Of a DNA stretch of 64,000 nt, positions 26,837 to 35,091 are shown piece after piece; position 1 is the stretch's first letter; every line of letters starts with the position of its first letter. The stretch is from Eggerthia catenaformis OT 569 = DSM 20559. Its GTDB lineage: Bacteria > Bacillota_I > Bacilli_A > Erysipelotrichales > Coprobacillaceae. The notes below the pieces were generated by a model. It worked only from the letters and a program-made list of their open reading frames with translations. It was not told the origin of the DNA and searched no databases. The stretch covers positions 413,409 to 477,408 of the forward strand of contig NZ_KB446647.1 of assembly GCF_000340375.1 (NCBI RefSeq). The letters run 5' to 3'. The position numbers and the translations under genes were made by a program.

Positions 26837-26883
26837 ATAATCACCCCTCTTATTATAAACAATTTTACATCTTTTGAAAATGA

Positions 26884-26912
26884 TTCAAGTATCAAAACTA
26901 TTATGTTATAAT
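26884..26912 (+). promoter_or_regulatory. promoter of the RpiR-like operon
   Basis: A consensus TATAAT at 26907-26912 and a weak TTCAAG at 26884-26889 with 17-base spacing. The region 26837-26933 is a divergent intergenic spacer. Confidence 0.5.
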
Positions 26913-26933
26913 TTTGCCAGAGGAGTGATCAAG

Positions 26934-27698
26934 ATGGCACGGAAAAATCAGAATTTATTATTAAGCCGTATTCTTACTTATATGAACGGAACATTATTCA
27001 ATGATTATTATTTTAAGATAGGTATGTTTATTATCTTTAATTATATTAATATTGAAAACATGAGTAAAATAGATTTTCTAGAAGCTGGCCCATTTAAAAA
27101 CGAAGAACTGGATAGTTTTATTGGTGCATTCGGTTTTGATAACTATGAAGATTTTCAATTTACATTGTATAACGATTATCAAATCAGACTCAATCAAATA
27201 AGAGTTCGTTTGATTGATGTAAAACCTCAACAGTTTCTAGAAAAGATGGATATGCCCATCGGAAACAAAGAACTGAGTGATTTAATTAAAGAAATGTGTG
27301 AAAAGTTTTATCATGCTAAAAGAATTGTGATTTTTGGAGCTCTCTACCCTATTTCACTAGCGGTTGAATTGCAAACTGATATGATTACTTTTGGTAAGCC
27401 TTTTATTCAGTACCATATTTATAATCCTATTCATCTGGATCATGATGATGTTGCGATTATTGTCAGTGGTACGGGAAGAGCCTTAAATAATATGAAAAAA
27501 AATATGAAAGATGTTCATATTGAAAAAGCTTATTCTGTACTGTTTACTCAAAATAAAATATATCTGAATCAAAACGATAGCGATGCAACAAAAACTCTTG
27601 TCTTACCGGGAAAATTTGAAAGCGTTGATTTTAACTATCAGCTAATGGCTATCTATGATTTATTAAGACTTAATTATTTTCAGCAGTATTATCTGTAA
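26934..27698 (+). CDS. MurR/RpiR-like transcriptional regulator
   Basis: A 254-residue protein with an N-terminal RpiR-type helix-turn-helix region (KIGMFIIFNYINIENMSKID, then FGFDNYEDFQFTLYNDY) and a C-terminal SIS phosphosugar-binding domain (KRIVIFGALYPISLAVELQ, VAIIVSGTGRALN). RpiR regulators sense sugar phosphates, but no sugar gene is adjacent. The ATG at 26934 is chosen because GAGGAGTG lies 8 bases upstream; earlier in-frame codons precede the promoter's -10 box and cannot be used from it. It leads a four-gene plus-strand cluster. Confidence 0.78.
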   Translation: MARKNQNLLLSRILTYMNGTLFNDYYFKIGMFIIFNYINIENMSKIDFLEAGPFKNEELDSFIGAFGFDNYEDFQFTLYNDYQIRLNQIRVRLIDVKPQQFLEKMDMPIGNKELSDLIKEMCEKFYHAKRIVIFGALYPISLAVELQTDMITFGKPFIQYHIYNPIHLDHDDVAIIVSGTGRALNNMKKNMKDVHIEKAYSVLFTQNKIYLNQNDSDATKTLVLPGKFESVDFNYQLMAIYDLLRLNYFQQYYL

Positions 27699-27715
27699 TT
27701 AAAGGAGGTATGCTT

Positions 27716-27946
27716 ATGATTATAGCACTTATTACCGGAGCCTTAGCCGGCTGGATGGCAGGGAATCTCATGGATAGTGATGGTTCTCTTTTAAGAAATA
27801 TAATATTGGGATTGCTTGGCGGTATCGTTGGCAGATTTATTCTAAAAGCAGTAGGTATTTATTCGTATGGATTTATTGGCGATATAATTGTAGCAGTAAT
27901 TGGTGCCTGTCTGCTGATCTATTTAGCAAGAAAGTTGGATAATTAA
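27716..27946 (+). CDS. GlsB/YeaQ/YmgE family small membrane protein
   Basis: A 76-residue, Gly-rich protein with three membrane segments and the family pattern ALITGALAGWMAGNLM and ILGLLGGIVGRFILKAVG. The family is called transglycosylase-associated or stress-response membrane protein; its biochemical role is unknown. Of two close ATGs, the second (27716) is preferred because AAGGAGGT lies 6 bases upstream of it and abuts the first. It sits between the RpiR-like and ArsC-like genes. Confidence 0.85.
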   Translation: MIIALITGALAGWMAGNLMDSDGSLLRNIILGLLGGIVGRFILKAVGIYSYGFIGDIIVAVIGACLLIYLARKLDN

Positions 27947-27947
27947 A

Positions 27948-28298
27948 ATGATAGTACTTTGTTATAGGGGATGTTCTACATGCAAAAAAGCATTAAAATG
28001 GCTTAATAATCATCATATTAATTATACTGAAAGAGAAATTACTGTTGCTCACCCTAACTTTGATGAAATAAAAAAATGGCATGAACTCAGTCAGTTACCT
28101 ATTCAAAAATTCTTTAATACAAATGGCAGATCATATAAAGAAAAAAACTTAAAAAATATACTTCCTAATCTCTCTTTAGAAGAGACCTACCGATTATTAT
28201 CCGATGATGGTATGCTTATTAAAAGACCATTAGTTATTAATGATAATAAAATACTTATAGGATTTAAAGAAGAAGAATGGGAAGATAAACTCTTATAA
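27948..28298 (+). CDS. ArsC/Spx-family thioredoxin-fold protein
   Basis: A 116-residue member of the ArsC/Spx superfamily with CYRGCSTCKKALKWL (C9-x-x-C12 redox motif). The end reads KRPLVINDNKILIGFKEEEW, where the Arg-Pro-Leu/Val segment is conserved in ArsC-type reductases. It starts one base after the preceding stop. Spx itself would be about 130 residues and act on RNA polymerase; the shorter length and local context make this the uncharacterised YffB/YfgD-like type. No arsenic-resistance genes are near. Confidence 0.85.
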   Translation: MIVLCYRGCSTCKKALKWLNNHHINYTEREITVAHPNFDEIKKWHELSQLPIQKFFNTNGRSYKEKNLKNILPNLSLEETYRLLSDDGMLIKRPLVINDNKILIGFKEEEWEDKLL

Positions 28299-28300
28299 GG

Positions 28301-28906
28301 ATGATACAAACAATGATAAATCAGATTAAAAAAATAGAAAACTACATATGTTATCATTTTGAAGAATGGGACTTAGATAATCCTATTGAGGAAGAATATT
28401 TAGATGATTACAAAAATATTAATGGAGCATCATTAGATGAGCTTTTATTATTTGAAAAGAACTTTAATATAATATTACCGGATGATTTTAAAACACTTTA
28501 TCAATATAAAAATGGCAGTCAGTTTTTCTGCCTTTTTCCTTTAAGCATTAACAATATAGATATGACATTCTGTTTAATGAGTTTACAGGAAATAAAAAAT
28601 TCTAAGACTTATTTTCAAAACAGAAATGCCTTGCTTACTGATTTTCCTGATTACTTTACAAATGAAGATATCAATAAAATGAAAAACAATAAAATAAAGC
28701 CTTTTCTTTTTAATAAAAAATGGTTTCCCTTTGCTCAGTACTGCAATAGCTGTTATTTGATGCTAGATTTAGATCCTAATAAAGAAGGACAAATTGGTCA
28801 AATTATTCTTTATTGTCATGATCCGGATCAGATTATTTATGTCACATCAAGCATTTCAGAATTAATTACTAAAATATTGAAACAATCTAATAATAAAAAA
28901 GCTTAA
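28301..28906 (+). CDS. SMI1/KNR4 (SUKH) family protein
   Basis: A 201-residue SUKH-superfamily protein: NGASLDELLLFEKNFNIILP, then DDFKTLYQYKNGSQFFCLFP, the classic family opening, with a C-terminal part DLDPNKEGQIGQIILYCHDP. SUKH proteins often serve as immunity proteins for contact-dependent or polymorphic toxins, but housekeeping members exist. No toxin is visible beside it. A second ATG four codons in may be the real start because the AAGG site nearly touches the first. It is the last gene of the plus-strand cluster, followed by a terminator. Confidence 0.85.
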   Translation: MIQTMINQIKKIENYICYHFEEWDLDNPIEEEYLDDYKNINGASLDELLLFEKNFNIILPDDFKTLYQYKNGSQFFCLFPLSINNIDMTFCLMSLQEIKNSKTYFQNRNALLTDFPDYFTNEDINKMKNNKIKPFLFNKKWFPFAQYCNSCYLMLDLDPNKEGQIGQIILYCHDPDQIIYVTSSISELITKILKQSNNKKA

Positions 28907-28921
28907 ATAAAGCTTTTTTAT
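28890..28921 (+). terminator. bidirectional terminator after SUKH gene
   Basis: The arms AAAAAAGCTT and AAGCTTTTTT around a short A-rich loop form a symmetric hairpin. It serves the plus-strand operon and, in reverse, the end of the CobW-like gene. Confidence 0.8.
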
Positions 28922-28941
28922 TATTATCTAATTTTAATATC

Positions 28942-29865
28942 TTATTGCCAGTATTTCTCAATAAGTTCTTTATTAAGATTCTCACCAATCACAATAATAA
29001 TCTCCTGCCCCAAGGATACCGGTGATAAGGATAAATGATGTCTATCCGCATTAATCTGTATCCATTTATTCTCTATAAACAGAAAACCTTTCACCCTGAA
29101 TACAAATCCGGTTTTATCATCTAGAAAAAGTCTACGGATTCTTTCTTTAAGAAGTTTAATATTAAGATGAACATCAAGAAAGAATAAAGAACTAAATTTT
29201 ACAAGTTCTTCATTATAATATTTAGTATAGGCTGAAACTACATAACCGCTATTCATAATATTCTCGTAATCCCTATCATTCCATTGTTCCCAGTTTTTAT
29301 CAATAATATCGTTATGAATATCTCTAGGGCATGAGACAAGTGATAAAACACTTGATAGATATCTGACTGTATTATAAATAGTTTCTTTTGAATAGAACTG
29401 TGTCTTAGATAGAATAATCTTTCCAGCATTTGCGATTTCACCTGCTAATATATAATTAGCCTGTATAGAAAGAGTATCTATTTCACTATCAACAATCGCA
29501 AGAACATTGCCTATTTCATACCACTGATTTAATGGTGATTCCATAAGAACATCAAAAAATTCATCCGGATCATAAATACCTGAAGGTTCAACAACAACAC
29601 GATCATATCCAAACAGATGCATAGAAATAAGCTTCGTTTTAAATCGTCTGCGACGACAGTCTGGATCTCCACCTATAACCATTTCAATATCACAGATATC
29701 TTTCAATTCATCTTCTAAAAGCATACGATCAATATTAACTGCTCCATAGTCATTCTCTATAACCGCAATTTTTTGATTTTGACCAGATAGATATTTAATA
29801 TATTTTTTTATAAAAGTTGTTTTACCGGAGCCTAAAAACCCGGTAATTAAATCAATTTTAATCAT
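28942..29865 (-). CDS. CobW/COG0523-family GTPase
   Basis: A 307-residue G3E-family P-loop GTPase: GFLGSGKTTFIKKY (Walker A), IENDYGAVNIDRMLL, VVVEPSGIYDP and an LAIVDSEI switch. This family includes metal chaperones for zinc and other cofactors. The usual metal site CxCC is replaced by GGDPDC (D67-P-D69-C70), so only one of the three cysteines remains. The ATG is preceded by AAAGAGGT and a strong promoter. Metal specificity cannot be assigned. Monocistronic. Confidence 0.85.
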   Translation of the reverse strand: MIKIDLITGFLGSGKTTFIKKYIKYLSGQNQKIAVIENDYGAVNIDRMLLEDELKDICDIEMVIGGDPDCRRRRFKTKLISMHLFGYDRVVVEPSGIYDPDEFFDVLMESPLNQWYEIGNVLAIVDSEIDTLSIQANYILAGEIANAGKIILSKTQFYSKETIYNTVRYLSSVLSLVSCPRDIHNDIIDKNWEQWNDRDYENIMNSGYVVSAYTKYYNEELVKFSSLFFLDVHLNIKLLKERIRRLFLDDKTGFVFRVKGFLFIENKWIQINADRHHLSLSPVSLGQEIIIVIGENLNKELIEKYWQ

Positions 29866-29883
29866 ATAAGGACCTCTTTAAAC

Positions 29884-29912
29884 ATTATATAAAGTGAATT
29901 TTAATTATGCAA
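29884..29912 (-). promoter_or_regulatory. promoter of the CobW-like gene
   Basis: TTGCAT at 29907-29912 and TATAAT at 29884-29889 are separated by 17 bases. Confidence 0.75.
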
Positions 29913-29920
29913 GATTGTTA

Positions 29921-29948
29921 CAAAAAAAGCGCCTTCACAGGCGTTTTT
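29921..29948 (-). terminator. intrinsic terminator after trpZ
   Basis: A GC-rich hairpin (AACGCC, loop, GGCGCT) followed by seven T on the minus strand, immediately after the trpZ stop codon. Confidence 0.8.
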
Positions 29949-30732
29949 AGTTACGAAGAAGGATTCTGTCATTACTCTCAGATGACTGTGTAAACCGTTT
30001 AATAAGATCTTCTACAGTCATCTTTTTCTTTTCTTCCTGATTAATATCAGCAATAATATTTCCCTCTTTCATAATAAGAATACGATTACCATACTTTAAA
30101 GCATCTTCCATATTATGAGTAATCATCATTGTAGTAATATGATGTTCACTGGCTATTCTTTCTGAAATATTCATAACCTTTAATGATGTTTGAGGGTCTA
30201 AGGCTGCTGTGTGTTCATCTAGAAGTAAAAGCTTTGGTTTTACAAAAGTAGCCATTAAAAGAGTTAAAGCCTGTCTTTGCCCCCCTGAAAGTGTCCCTAC
30301 TTTTGTATAAAGCCTTTCTTCTAAACCTATATTTAATGCTTCTAAAGCTTTTATAAATGCTTTTCTATCTTTATGACCTATTGGTCTTAAAGAATAGTGT
30401 TTGCCTCTCGAAGAAGCTAGTGTGAGATTTTCTTCAATTGTCATTGAAGGGGCTGTTCCTTTTAATGGATCCTGAAACAATCTACCTATCTGACGAGAAC
30501 GAATATACTCTTTAGTATAAGTAATATCTTTATTATCTAAAAGGATACTCCCTTCATTAACATCAGCACCACCGGCAATCGCCTGAAAAAGCGTTGACTT
30601 ACCGGCACCGTTGCTACCAATAATTGTAACAAAGTCCCCTTCATTTAAATGAAGATTCAAATGATTAAGAGCTGTCTTTTCATTGACAGTGCCTTCATTA
30701 AAAATAACGGATAAGTTCATAATATCAAGCAT
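29947..30732 (-). CDS. trpZ: tryptophan ABC transporter ATPase (TrpZ-like)
   Basis: A 261-residue ATPase of the COG1101 type paired with COG4120 permeases. Walker A IGSNGAGKSTLF, signature LSGGQRQAL and Walker B LLLLDEHTAALDP are clear; note His replacing Pro in the DEH motif, a known variant in this group. It overlaps the permease gene by 8 bases. The Trp specifier of the operon's T-box leader identifies the set as trpXYZ, a tryptophan importer of Firmicutes. Confidence 0.9.
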   Translation of the reverse strand: MLDIMNLSVIFNEGTVNEKTALNHLNLHLNEGDFVTIIGSNGAGKSTLFQAIAGGADVNEGSILLDNKDITYTKEYIRSRQIGRLFQDPLKGTAPSMTIEENLTLASSRGKHYSLRPIGHKDRKAFIKALEALNIGLEERLYTKVGTLSGGQRQALTLLMATFVKPKLLLLDEHTAALDPQTSLKVMNISERIASEHHITTMMITHNMEDALKYGNRILIMKEGNIIADINQEEKKKMTVEDLIKRFTQSSESNDRILLRN

Positions 30733-31591
30733 TTTTCTTTTTCCTCCTTGACAAATTTGCTGATGCTATCGCAGCAATCACAATAGCTGCTGAAAGAATC
30801 TTTAAATCTCCAGAAGGTAAACCTATCTGTAAAGCAAAAGTCAGTACAAAACGATAGAATATTGCTCCAATAACTGTAGCCGCTAATTGTATAGATATAC
30901 GACTGCTTCTAATAAATGTAGTTCCAATAATAATAGATGCTAAGCCAATAACCATCATTCCTATTCCGGCAGTAATATCAGCATACATCTGCTGCTGAGT
31001 ATAAAGAGCACCAGATAATCCTACTAATCCATTTGCCAGTCCTAAACCAATAATTTTCATTTTATCAGTATCAATAGAACTTGCTCTTACCATATCTTCA
31101 TTATCACCGCAAGCACGTAATGCAAGTCCTAATTGTGTCTTTAGTAAATAGCTAAGCAAACCGACAATAATAAAAACTATAAAATAGATTAAAATTATTT
31201 TACCAATACCATTTTCTGATTCAAAAGGAGTAAAGATAGTTGATTTATCTAATAACGAGATGTTGGGTGTCTGATTCATAATTCTAAGATTTAAGGAATA
31301 TAGAGCTGTCTGAGTTAATATTCCTGAAAGAATAGGATTGATTTTTAATTTAGTAATTAATAATCCTGTAAACACACCTGCTATCACACCGGAAATAAAA
31401 GCAAACAATATTCCTAATAAAGGTGATAAAGATAATGTCGTTACTGCCGAAACAGCACATCCTACTGTAAAAGATCCATCAACTGTCAAGTCCGGTATAT
31501 TTAAAACCTTAAAACTGATAAAGAGTCCTAAAGAAAGTAAAGCAAATATGCCTCCCAATTCTAACGCTCCACTAATAATAATAAAATTCAT
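30725..31591 (-). CDS. trpY: tryptophan ABC transporter permease (TrpY-like)
   Basis: A 288-residue permease with about eight to nine membrane segments, of the COG4120 branch related to the LivH/rbsC fold. Features include the N-terminal SLGLFISFKVLNIPDLTVDG motif and a conserved NxLSGALYTQQQMYADI region near 205. It lies 12 bases downstream of trpX and overlaps trpZ. Transport of tryptophan is inferred from the T-box specifier; the permease alone would be annotated only as ABC permease. Confidence 0.9.
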   Translation of the reverse strand: MNFIIISGALELGGIFALLSLGLFISFKVLNIPDLTVDGSFTVGCAVSAVTTLSLSPLLGILFAFISGVIAGVFTGLLITKLKINPILSGILTQTALYSLNLRIMNQTPNISLLDKSTIFTPFESENGIGKIILIYFIVFIIVGLLSYLLKTQLGLALRACGDNEDMVRASSIDTDKMKIIGLGLANGLVGLSGALYTQQQMYADITAGIGMMVIGLASIIIGTTFIRSSRISIQLAATVIGAIFYRFVLTFALQIGLPSGDLKILSAAIVIAAIASANLSRRKKKNA

Positions 31592-31603
31592 AACATTCTC
31601 TAC

Positions 31604-32575
31604 TTATAATTCCTTATATTTTTTATTCTGTATAATTGATTCCGGTAATTTTATTTCTAATGCATCAGCAGTTTTCTTATTAACATAAATATTTAGATCT
31701 GTTTTAAAAACTTTAACCGGTAATTCACTAATCTTTTTCCCTTTTAATATCTGATCCGTCATTCTTGCTGTTTCTTTTCCTAATTCTTCATAATCAATAC
31801 CTACTGTTAGAAAACCTCCATCTTTAACCATTGAATCAGCTCCAGTATAAAATGGTATTTTAGCTTTAATAGCAGCTTTACCGGCTGCTGCCATAGCAGA
31901 AGCTACAGTATTATCGTTTGGTGAAAAAATTGCTTCACATTTTGATGATAAGACATTCACTGCACTTTGTACTTCATTGACAGATGAAACAGCTGCTTCT
32001 TCTACTTGAATATTTTTCTTTAAAAGATAGGCTTTAGCATTCTTAATATTTGTAACCGAATTAGCTTCTCCTTTATTATAAAGCAAACCTATTTTCTTAA
32101 GCTTAGGCTGAACCTCCAATGCCTTTTCCAGAATCTGATCAACTTGCACTTCATCACTGGTTCCTGTCATATTCTTATTAGGATGAGTAAGAGAAGATGT
32201 TAATTTAGCGCCTATCGGATCACTGACAGCACTAAAAATAACCGGTGTTTTATTTGCTAGTTTAGCTACACTCTGAGCAGCAGGAGTTGCGATTGCTACT
32301 ACAGCATTCAAATTTTTCCCCTGAAACTCATTCGCAATAGATGCTAAAGTATTTGTATCGCCATTCCCATTTTTAAAACTATATTCAATATTCTTATCAT
32401 TATATCCCAACTTTTCCATTTCCTTATCAAAAGCATTTTTGATTGTATTAAGGGATGTATGATCCATAAGCTGAATAATGCCTACTTTCTTTTTAGTGCC
32501 TGTAGACTGACTGCATCCTGCAAGCATACTAAGAGTTAAAGCGATTAATAAGACTGTTCCTGTGATTCTTTTCAT
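31604..32575 (-). CDS. trpX: tryptophan ABC transporter substrate-binding lipoprotein (TrpX-like)
   Basis: A 323-residue COG2984-type binding protein with a lipobox (LAGC, cysteine 21) and the family phrases GIIQLMDHTSLNTIKNAF and ATPAAQSVAKLANKTPVIF. It is the first gene after a T-box leader with a UGG (Trp) specifier, the classical arrangement for trpXYZ in Firmicutes. It would deliver tryptophan to TrpY/TrpZ. The start has AGGAGG 8 bases upstream. Confidence 0.92.
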   Translation of the reverse strand: MKRITGTVLLIALTLSMLAGCSQSTGTKKKVGIIQLMDHTSLNTIKNAFDKEMEKLGYNDKNIEYSFKNGNGDTNTLASIANEFQGKNLNAVVAIATPAAQSVAKLANKTPVIFSAVSDPIGAKLTSSLTHPNKNMTGTSDEVQVDQILEKALEVQPKLKKIGLLYNKGEANSVTNIKNAKAYLLKKNIQVEEAAVSSVNEVQSAVNVLSSKCEAIFSPNDNTVASAMAAAGKAAIKAKIPFYTGADSMVKDGGFLTVGIDYEELGKETARMTDQILKGKKISELPVKVFKTDLNIYVNKKTADALEIKLPESIIQNKKYKEL

Positions 32576-32599
32576 ATTGTTTTCCTCCTATCTCCCTTA

Positions 32600-32835
32600 A
32601 AACAAAAACATCTGTCCTGAAAAAGGACAGATGTTAAAAATCTGCTATACCACCTTTTGGTGTAAGGGAATGCTATCACATTCTTACATGTAACGTATGT
32701 ATTACGTCAAAGGATACTCATTACTTTTCCCCTTTGCCCTCACAGGTCCATTTGCTTATACGTATTTATCAGGCTTCCACCTTTTCCTGATTCTCTGTAA
32801 AATCGTTTATAAACGTTATCTCCTGCTCTCAGGTT
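32600..32835 (-). ncRNA. T-box leader of trpXYZ (Trp specifier UGG)
   Basis: Stem I reads GCAAATGGACCTGTGAGGG, placing TGG (Trp) at 32748-32750 in the same nnn-A-8nt register as the other T-boxes here. The T-box motif is unusual: AAGGTGGTATAGCA (32643-32656, reverse strand) instead of AAGGTGGTACCGCG. The terminator hairpin ACATCTGTCC/GGACAGATGT with a T-rich tail lies at 32608-32635. Uncharged tRNA-Trp should turn the operon on. Confidence 0.9.
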
Positions 32836-32841
32836 TTCTTA

Positions 32842-32870
32842 AATATACCACCATAATATTTTTAGGTCAA
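32842..32870 (-). promoter_or_regulatory. promoter of trpXYZ
   Basis: TTGACC at 32865-32870 and TATATT at 32842-32847 with a 17-base spacer, directly upstream of the T-box leader. Confidence 0.82.
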
Positions 32871-32901
32871 TATATTTTCTAGAAAAAATAAATATTTAAT
32901 A

Positions 32902-34479
32902 TTATTTTTCCATTTTCCATAATAATAAGATCATTAAAATAGTAGCAATTAAATATCCTAAAAAAGACAGAAATGGTAGACCGAGAATAACTTTAGGAAG
33001 TGGTGAAAGAACTAAAATAGAACTGCTGATATAAATAAATCCTATCAGTAAAGCAACTACAATATGATTGTAATTATGCCTTTGAGCCGTTAAGTCTTTC
33101 TCACTTTGAGAAGTACTATGATTAATAGTCAGATGCCCGTTCTTTAAAAGTTTTAAGACATCATAGAAAATAGATGGAGATGCTATACCTTTCTTTAAAG
33201 AAGTATAAATATCACGTAGAATATGAATGGTCTGTGTTTTCCAACTTAATTCTCTTTGCCACTTAATCCTCATATGATTAGCTAACACTTCCAGTAAATT
33301 AATACTTGGCTCTACTTTACCTAATGTCCCTTCCATAGTAATCAGACTGCGGCAAAGTATTGTCAGATCACTCGGTACAGCAATCTTATTGCTTTTCACT
33401 ATGACCAATAATCCTTCAATAAGAGGTCCAAAATTAAAATCACCAAAATCAATCTGTTTGTATTTTTCTACAATATTATTTAACTGACTGATAAGCTGAG
33501 TTTCATTAATCTGTTGATTTGTTTTAACAAGCATTAAAAATGCATCCTGTAAATCATAAATATCATCATCTAAAATAGCTTTAATACCCTTAGTTAAAAT
33601 CTGCTGAGTTACCGGTGTTACAGTACCCATCATTCCAAAATCAATAAAAGCAATTTTTCCATCAATAATATGAATATTACCGGGATGAGGATCCGCATGA
33701 AATAATCCATCATCAAGAACCTGCTTACAATAATTCTCTGCTGTATTCTTGGCAATTTCTCTCATATCATAACCATTCAATAATAATTCATTATGATTAT
33801 CTATCTGAATACTACCTACATCATCCATTGTTAATAATCTATGTGTTGTATATTCATGATAAACACGAGGGACAAGAATATAAGCAATATCCTGCTGATT
33901 CTCCCTGAAACGATCAATATTTTCTGCTTCCTTAATAAAATCCATTTCAAGCTGAGAAGTCCTCCACAATTCCTCAACAACTGCTTTAAAATCTAAGAGA
34001 TTCCCGGTTCCGGCAGCTAATTTTATAATCGAACATGCTTTTCTAATAAGCTTGATGTCAGCTTCCATTGTTTCATAAATATGAGGTCTCTGAATTTTTA
34101 AAACAACCTTCTCACCGGAAACTAGCACTGCTCTATGTACCTGTGCAATAGAAGCACTTCCTAACGGTTCTTTATCAACAGAAAGAAAAACTTCATTGAT
34201 TGATGTTGCTAGTTCTTCTTCAATACAATATCTAATTGTCTGATAATCTAATGGAGCAACATCAGTACGAAGTTTTTCTAATTCTTGACAGTATTCATTA
34301 GGAAGGATATCACTTCTCATACTCATAATCTGTCCAAATTTTACATATGTCGGTCCTAAGTCTTCTAATATTTCTCTCAATGTTACAGGTGTCAGACCGG
34401 TTATAATACGATGCTTATTTAGTACAGATATTATTTCACTTAATCTTTTAGAAGCATGTTTTTCATTAACTTCACCCAT
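32902..34479 (-). CDS. UbiB/ABC1-family protein kinase-like ATPase
   Basis: A 525-residue ABC1/UbiB-family protein with the family's KxGQ motif (YVKFGQIMSMRSDILP), Ala-rich loop GSASIAQVHRA, lysine in VVLKIQRP, HADPHPGNIH, and IDFGMMG. Two membrane segments close the C-terminus. In characterised members the protein is an ATPase supporting quinone or lipid handling; in anaerobic Firmicutes the role is unknown. The ATG at 34479 has a GAGGAATAG site and follows the phasin-like stop after one base, so the pair is translationally coupled. The frame extends 29 codons upstream, overlapping that gene, which I judge not translated. Confidence 0.92.
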   Translation of the reverse strand: MGEVNEKHASKRLSEIISVLNKHRIITGLTPVTLREILEDLGPTYVKFGQIMSMRSDILPNEYCQELEKLRTDVAPLDYQTIRYCIEEELATSINEVFLSVDKEPLGSASIAQVHRAVLVSGEKVVLKIQRPHIYETMEADIKLIRKACSIIKLAAGTGNLLDFKAVVEELWRTSQLEMDFIKEAENIDRFRENQQDIAYILVPRVYHEYTTHRLLTMDDVGSIQIDNHNELLLNGYDMREIAKNTAENYCKQVLDDGLFHADPHPGNIHIIDGKIAFIDFGMMGTVTPVTQQILTKGIKAILDDDIYDLQDAFLMLVKTNQQINETQLISQLNNIVEKYKQIDFGDFNFGPLIEGLLVIVKSNKIAVPSDLTILCRSLITMEGTLGKVEPSINLLEVLANHMRIKWQRELSWKTQTIHILRDIYTSLKKGIASPSIFYDVLKLLKNGHLTINHSTSQSEKDLTAQRHNYNHIVVALLIGFIYISSSILVLSPLPKVILGLPFLSFLGYLIATILMILLLWKMEK

Positions 34480-34480
34480 T

Positions 34481-34762
34481 CTATTCCTCTGAATGTTCTT
34501 CTTGATCCAATTCGGATAGTTTCCGGCGAAGAATATCCCTTTCTTCTTTAGAAAGTTTTTCAACACGATTAATCATTGCATCAGCGACTTTCTCTGATGC
34601 TTTATGCTTTAATTCTTCATTAAGAACTTTTCCCTGATCTACAGTAAGCTCTCCTTTTTTGACAAGCTCGTCAATCATTTCTTTAGATTTTTCAGCTGTT
34701 AAAGCTGCTGCTCCAATACCTAATAATAAAAGCTTCTTAATATTATCACTTAACTGATTCAT
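34481..34762 (-). CDS. phasin-like coiled-coil protein upstream of UbiB
   Basis: A 93-residue, mostly helical protein with a hydrophobic N-terminal stretch (KKLLLLGIGAAALTAEKSKE) and charged tail (VDQGKVLNEELKHKASEKVA). It resembles the 'polyhydroxyalkanoate synthesis regulator phasin' family, small proteins often beside UbiB in Firmicutes. The hydrophobic part could lie at a membrane or lipid surface. It is coupled to the ubiB gene (TAG-A-ATG). A promoter is not clear, only a weak TAGAAT box upstream. Function unproven. Confidence 0.72.
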   Translation of the reverse strand: MNQLSDNIKKLLLLGIGAAALTAEKSKEMIDELVKKGELTVDQGKVLNEELKHKASEKVADAMINRVEKLSKEERDILRRKLSELDQEEHSEE

Positions 34763-35091
34763 AAATAATCACTCCTTTTTATTATTCTAACATATTTGAA
34801 ATAATCATAAAACTAATACATATAAATTATTCACAATAATCTATCTTTTCCCTTTATAGTCATTCTCTCTAATTTTTTAACCCTTACAAATTTCCAATCA
34901 GAATGTTTACTGATTATAAATCCAGTGCTTCAATATAAATAGCTTATCTTTCTTTATAGAAATCTGTTTTGAAAGAAATGGTTGAGAATACAATATCATC
35001 TTTAATATAAAACCTTTCATATATTTTTGTTTTAAAGCTTTGTCTAATAAAGACAAAAGAATAATAAAAGGCAAGAATATACAAATCCTAT
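34763..35091. other. 329-base gap with possible decayed coding sequence
   Basis: Apart from the ribosome site of the phasin-like gene, I see no intact gene, RNA or strong promoter. On the minus strand, one frame between about 35060 and 34880 reads like degenerate protein (SFKTDFYKER, then AIYIEALDL, SVNILIGNL) broken by TAA codons, which hints at an old pseudogene fragment. No database comparison was possible. Confidence 0.3.

Noticed and set aside
27716..28298. Arsenic resistance operon because of the ArsC-like gene
   Set aside because: No arsB/acr3 or arsR is present; the protein belongs to the wider ArsC/Spx-like redox family.
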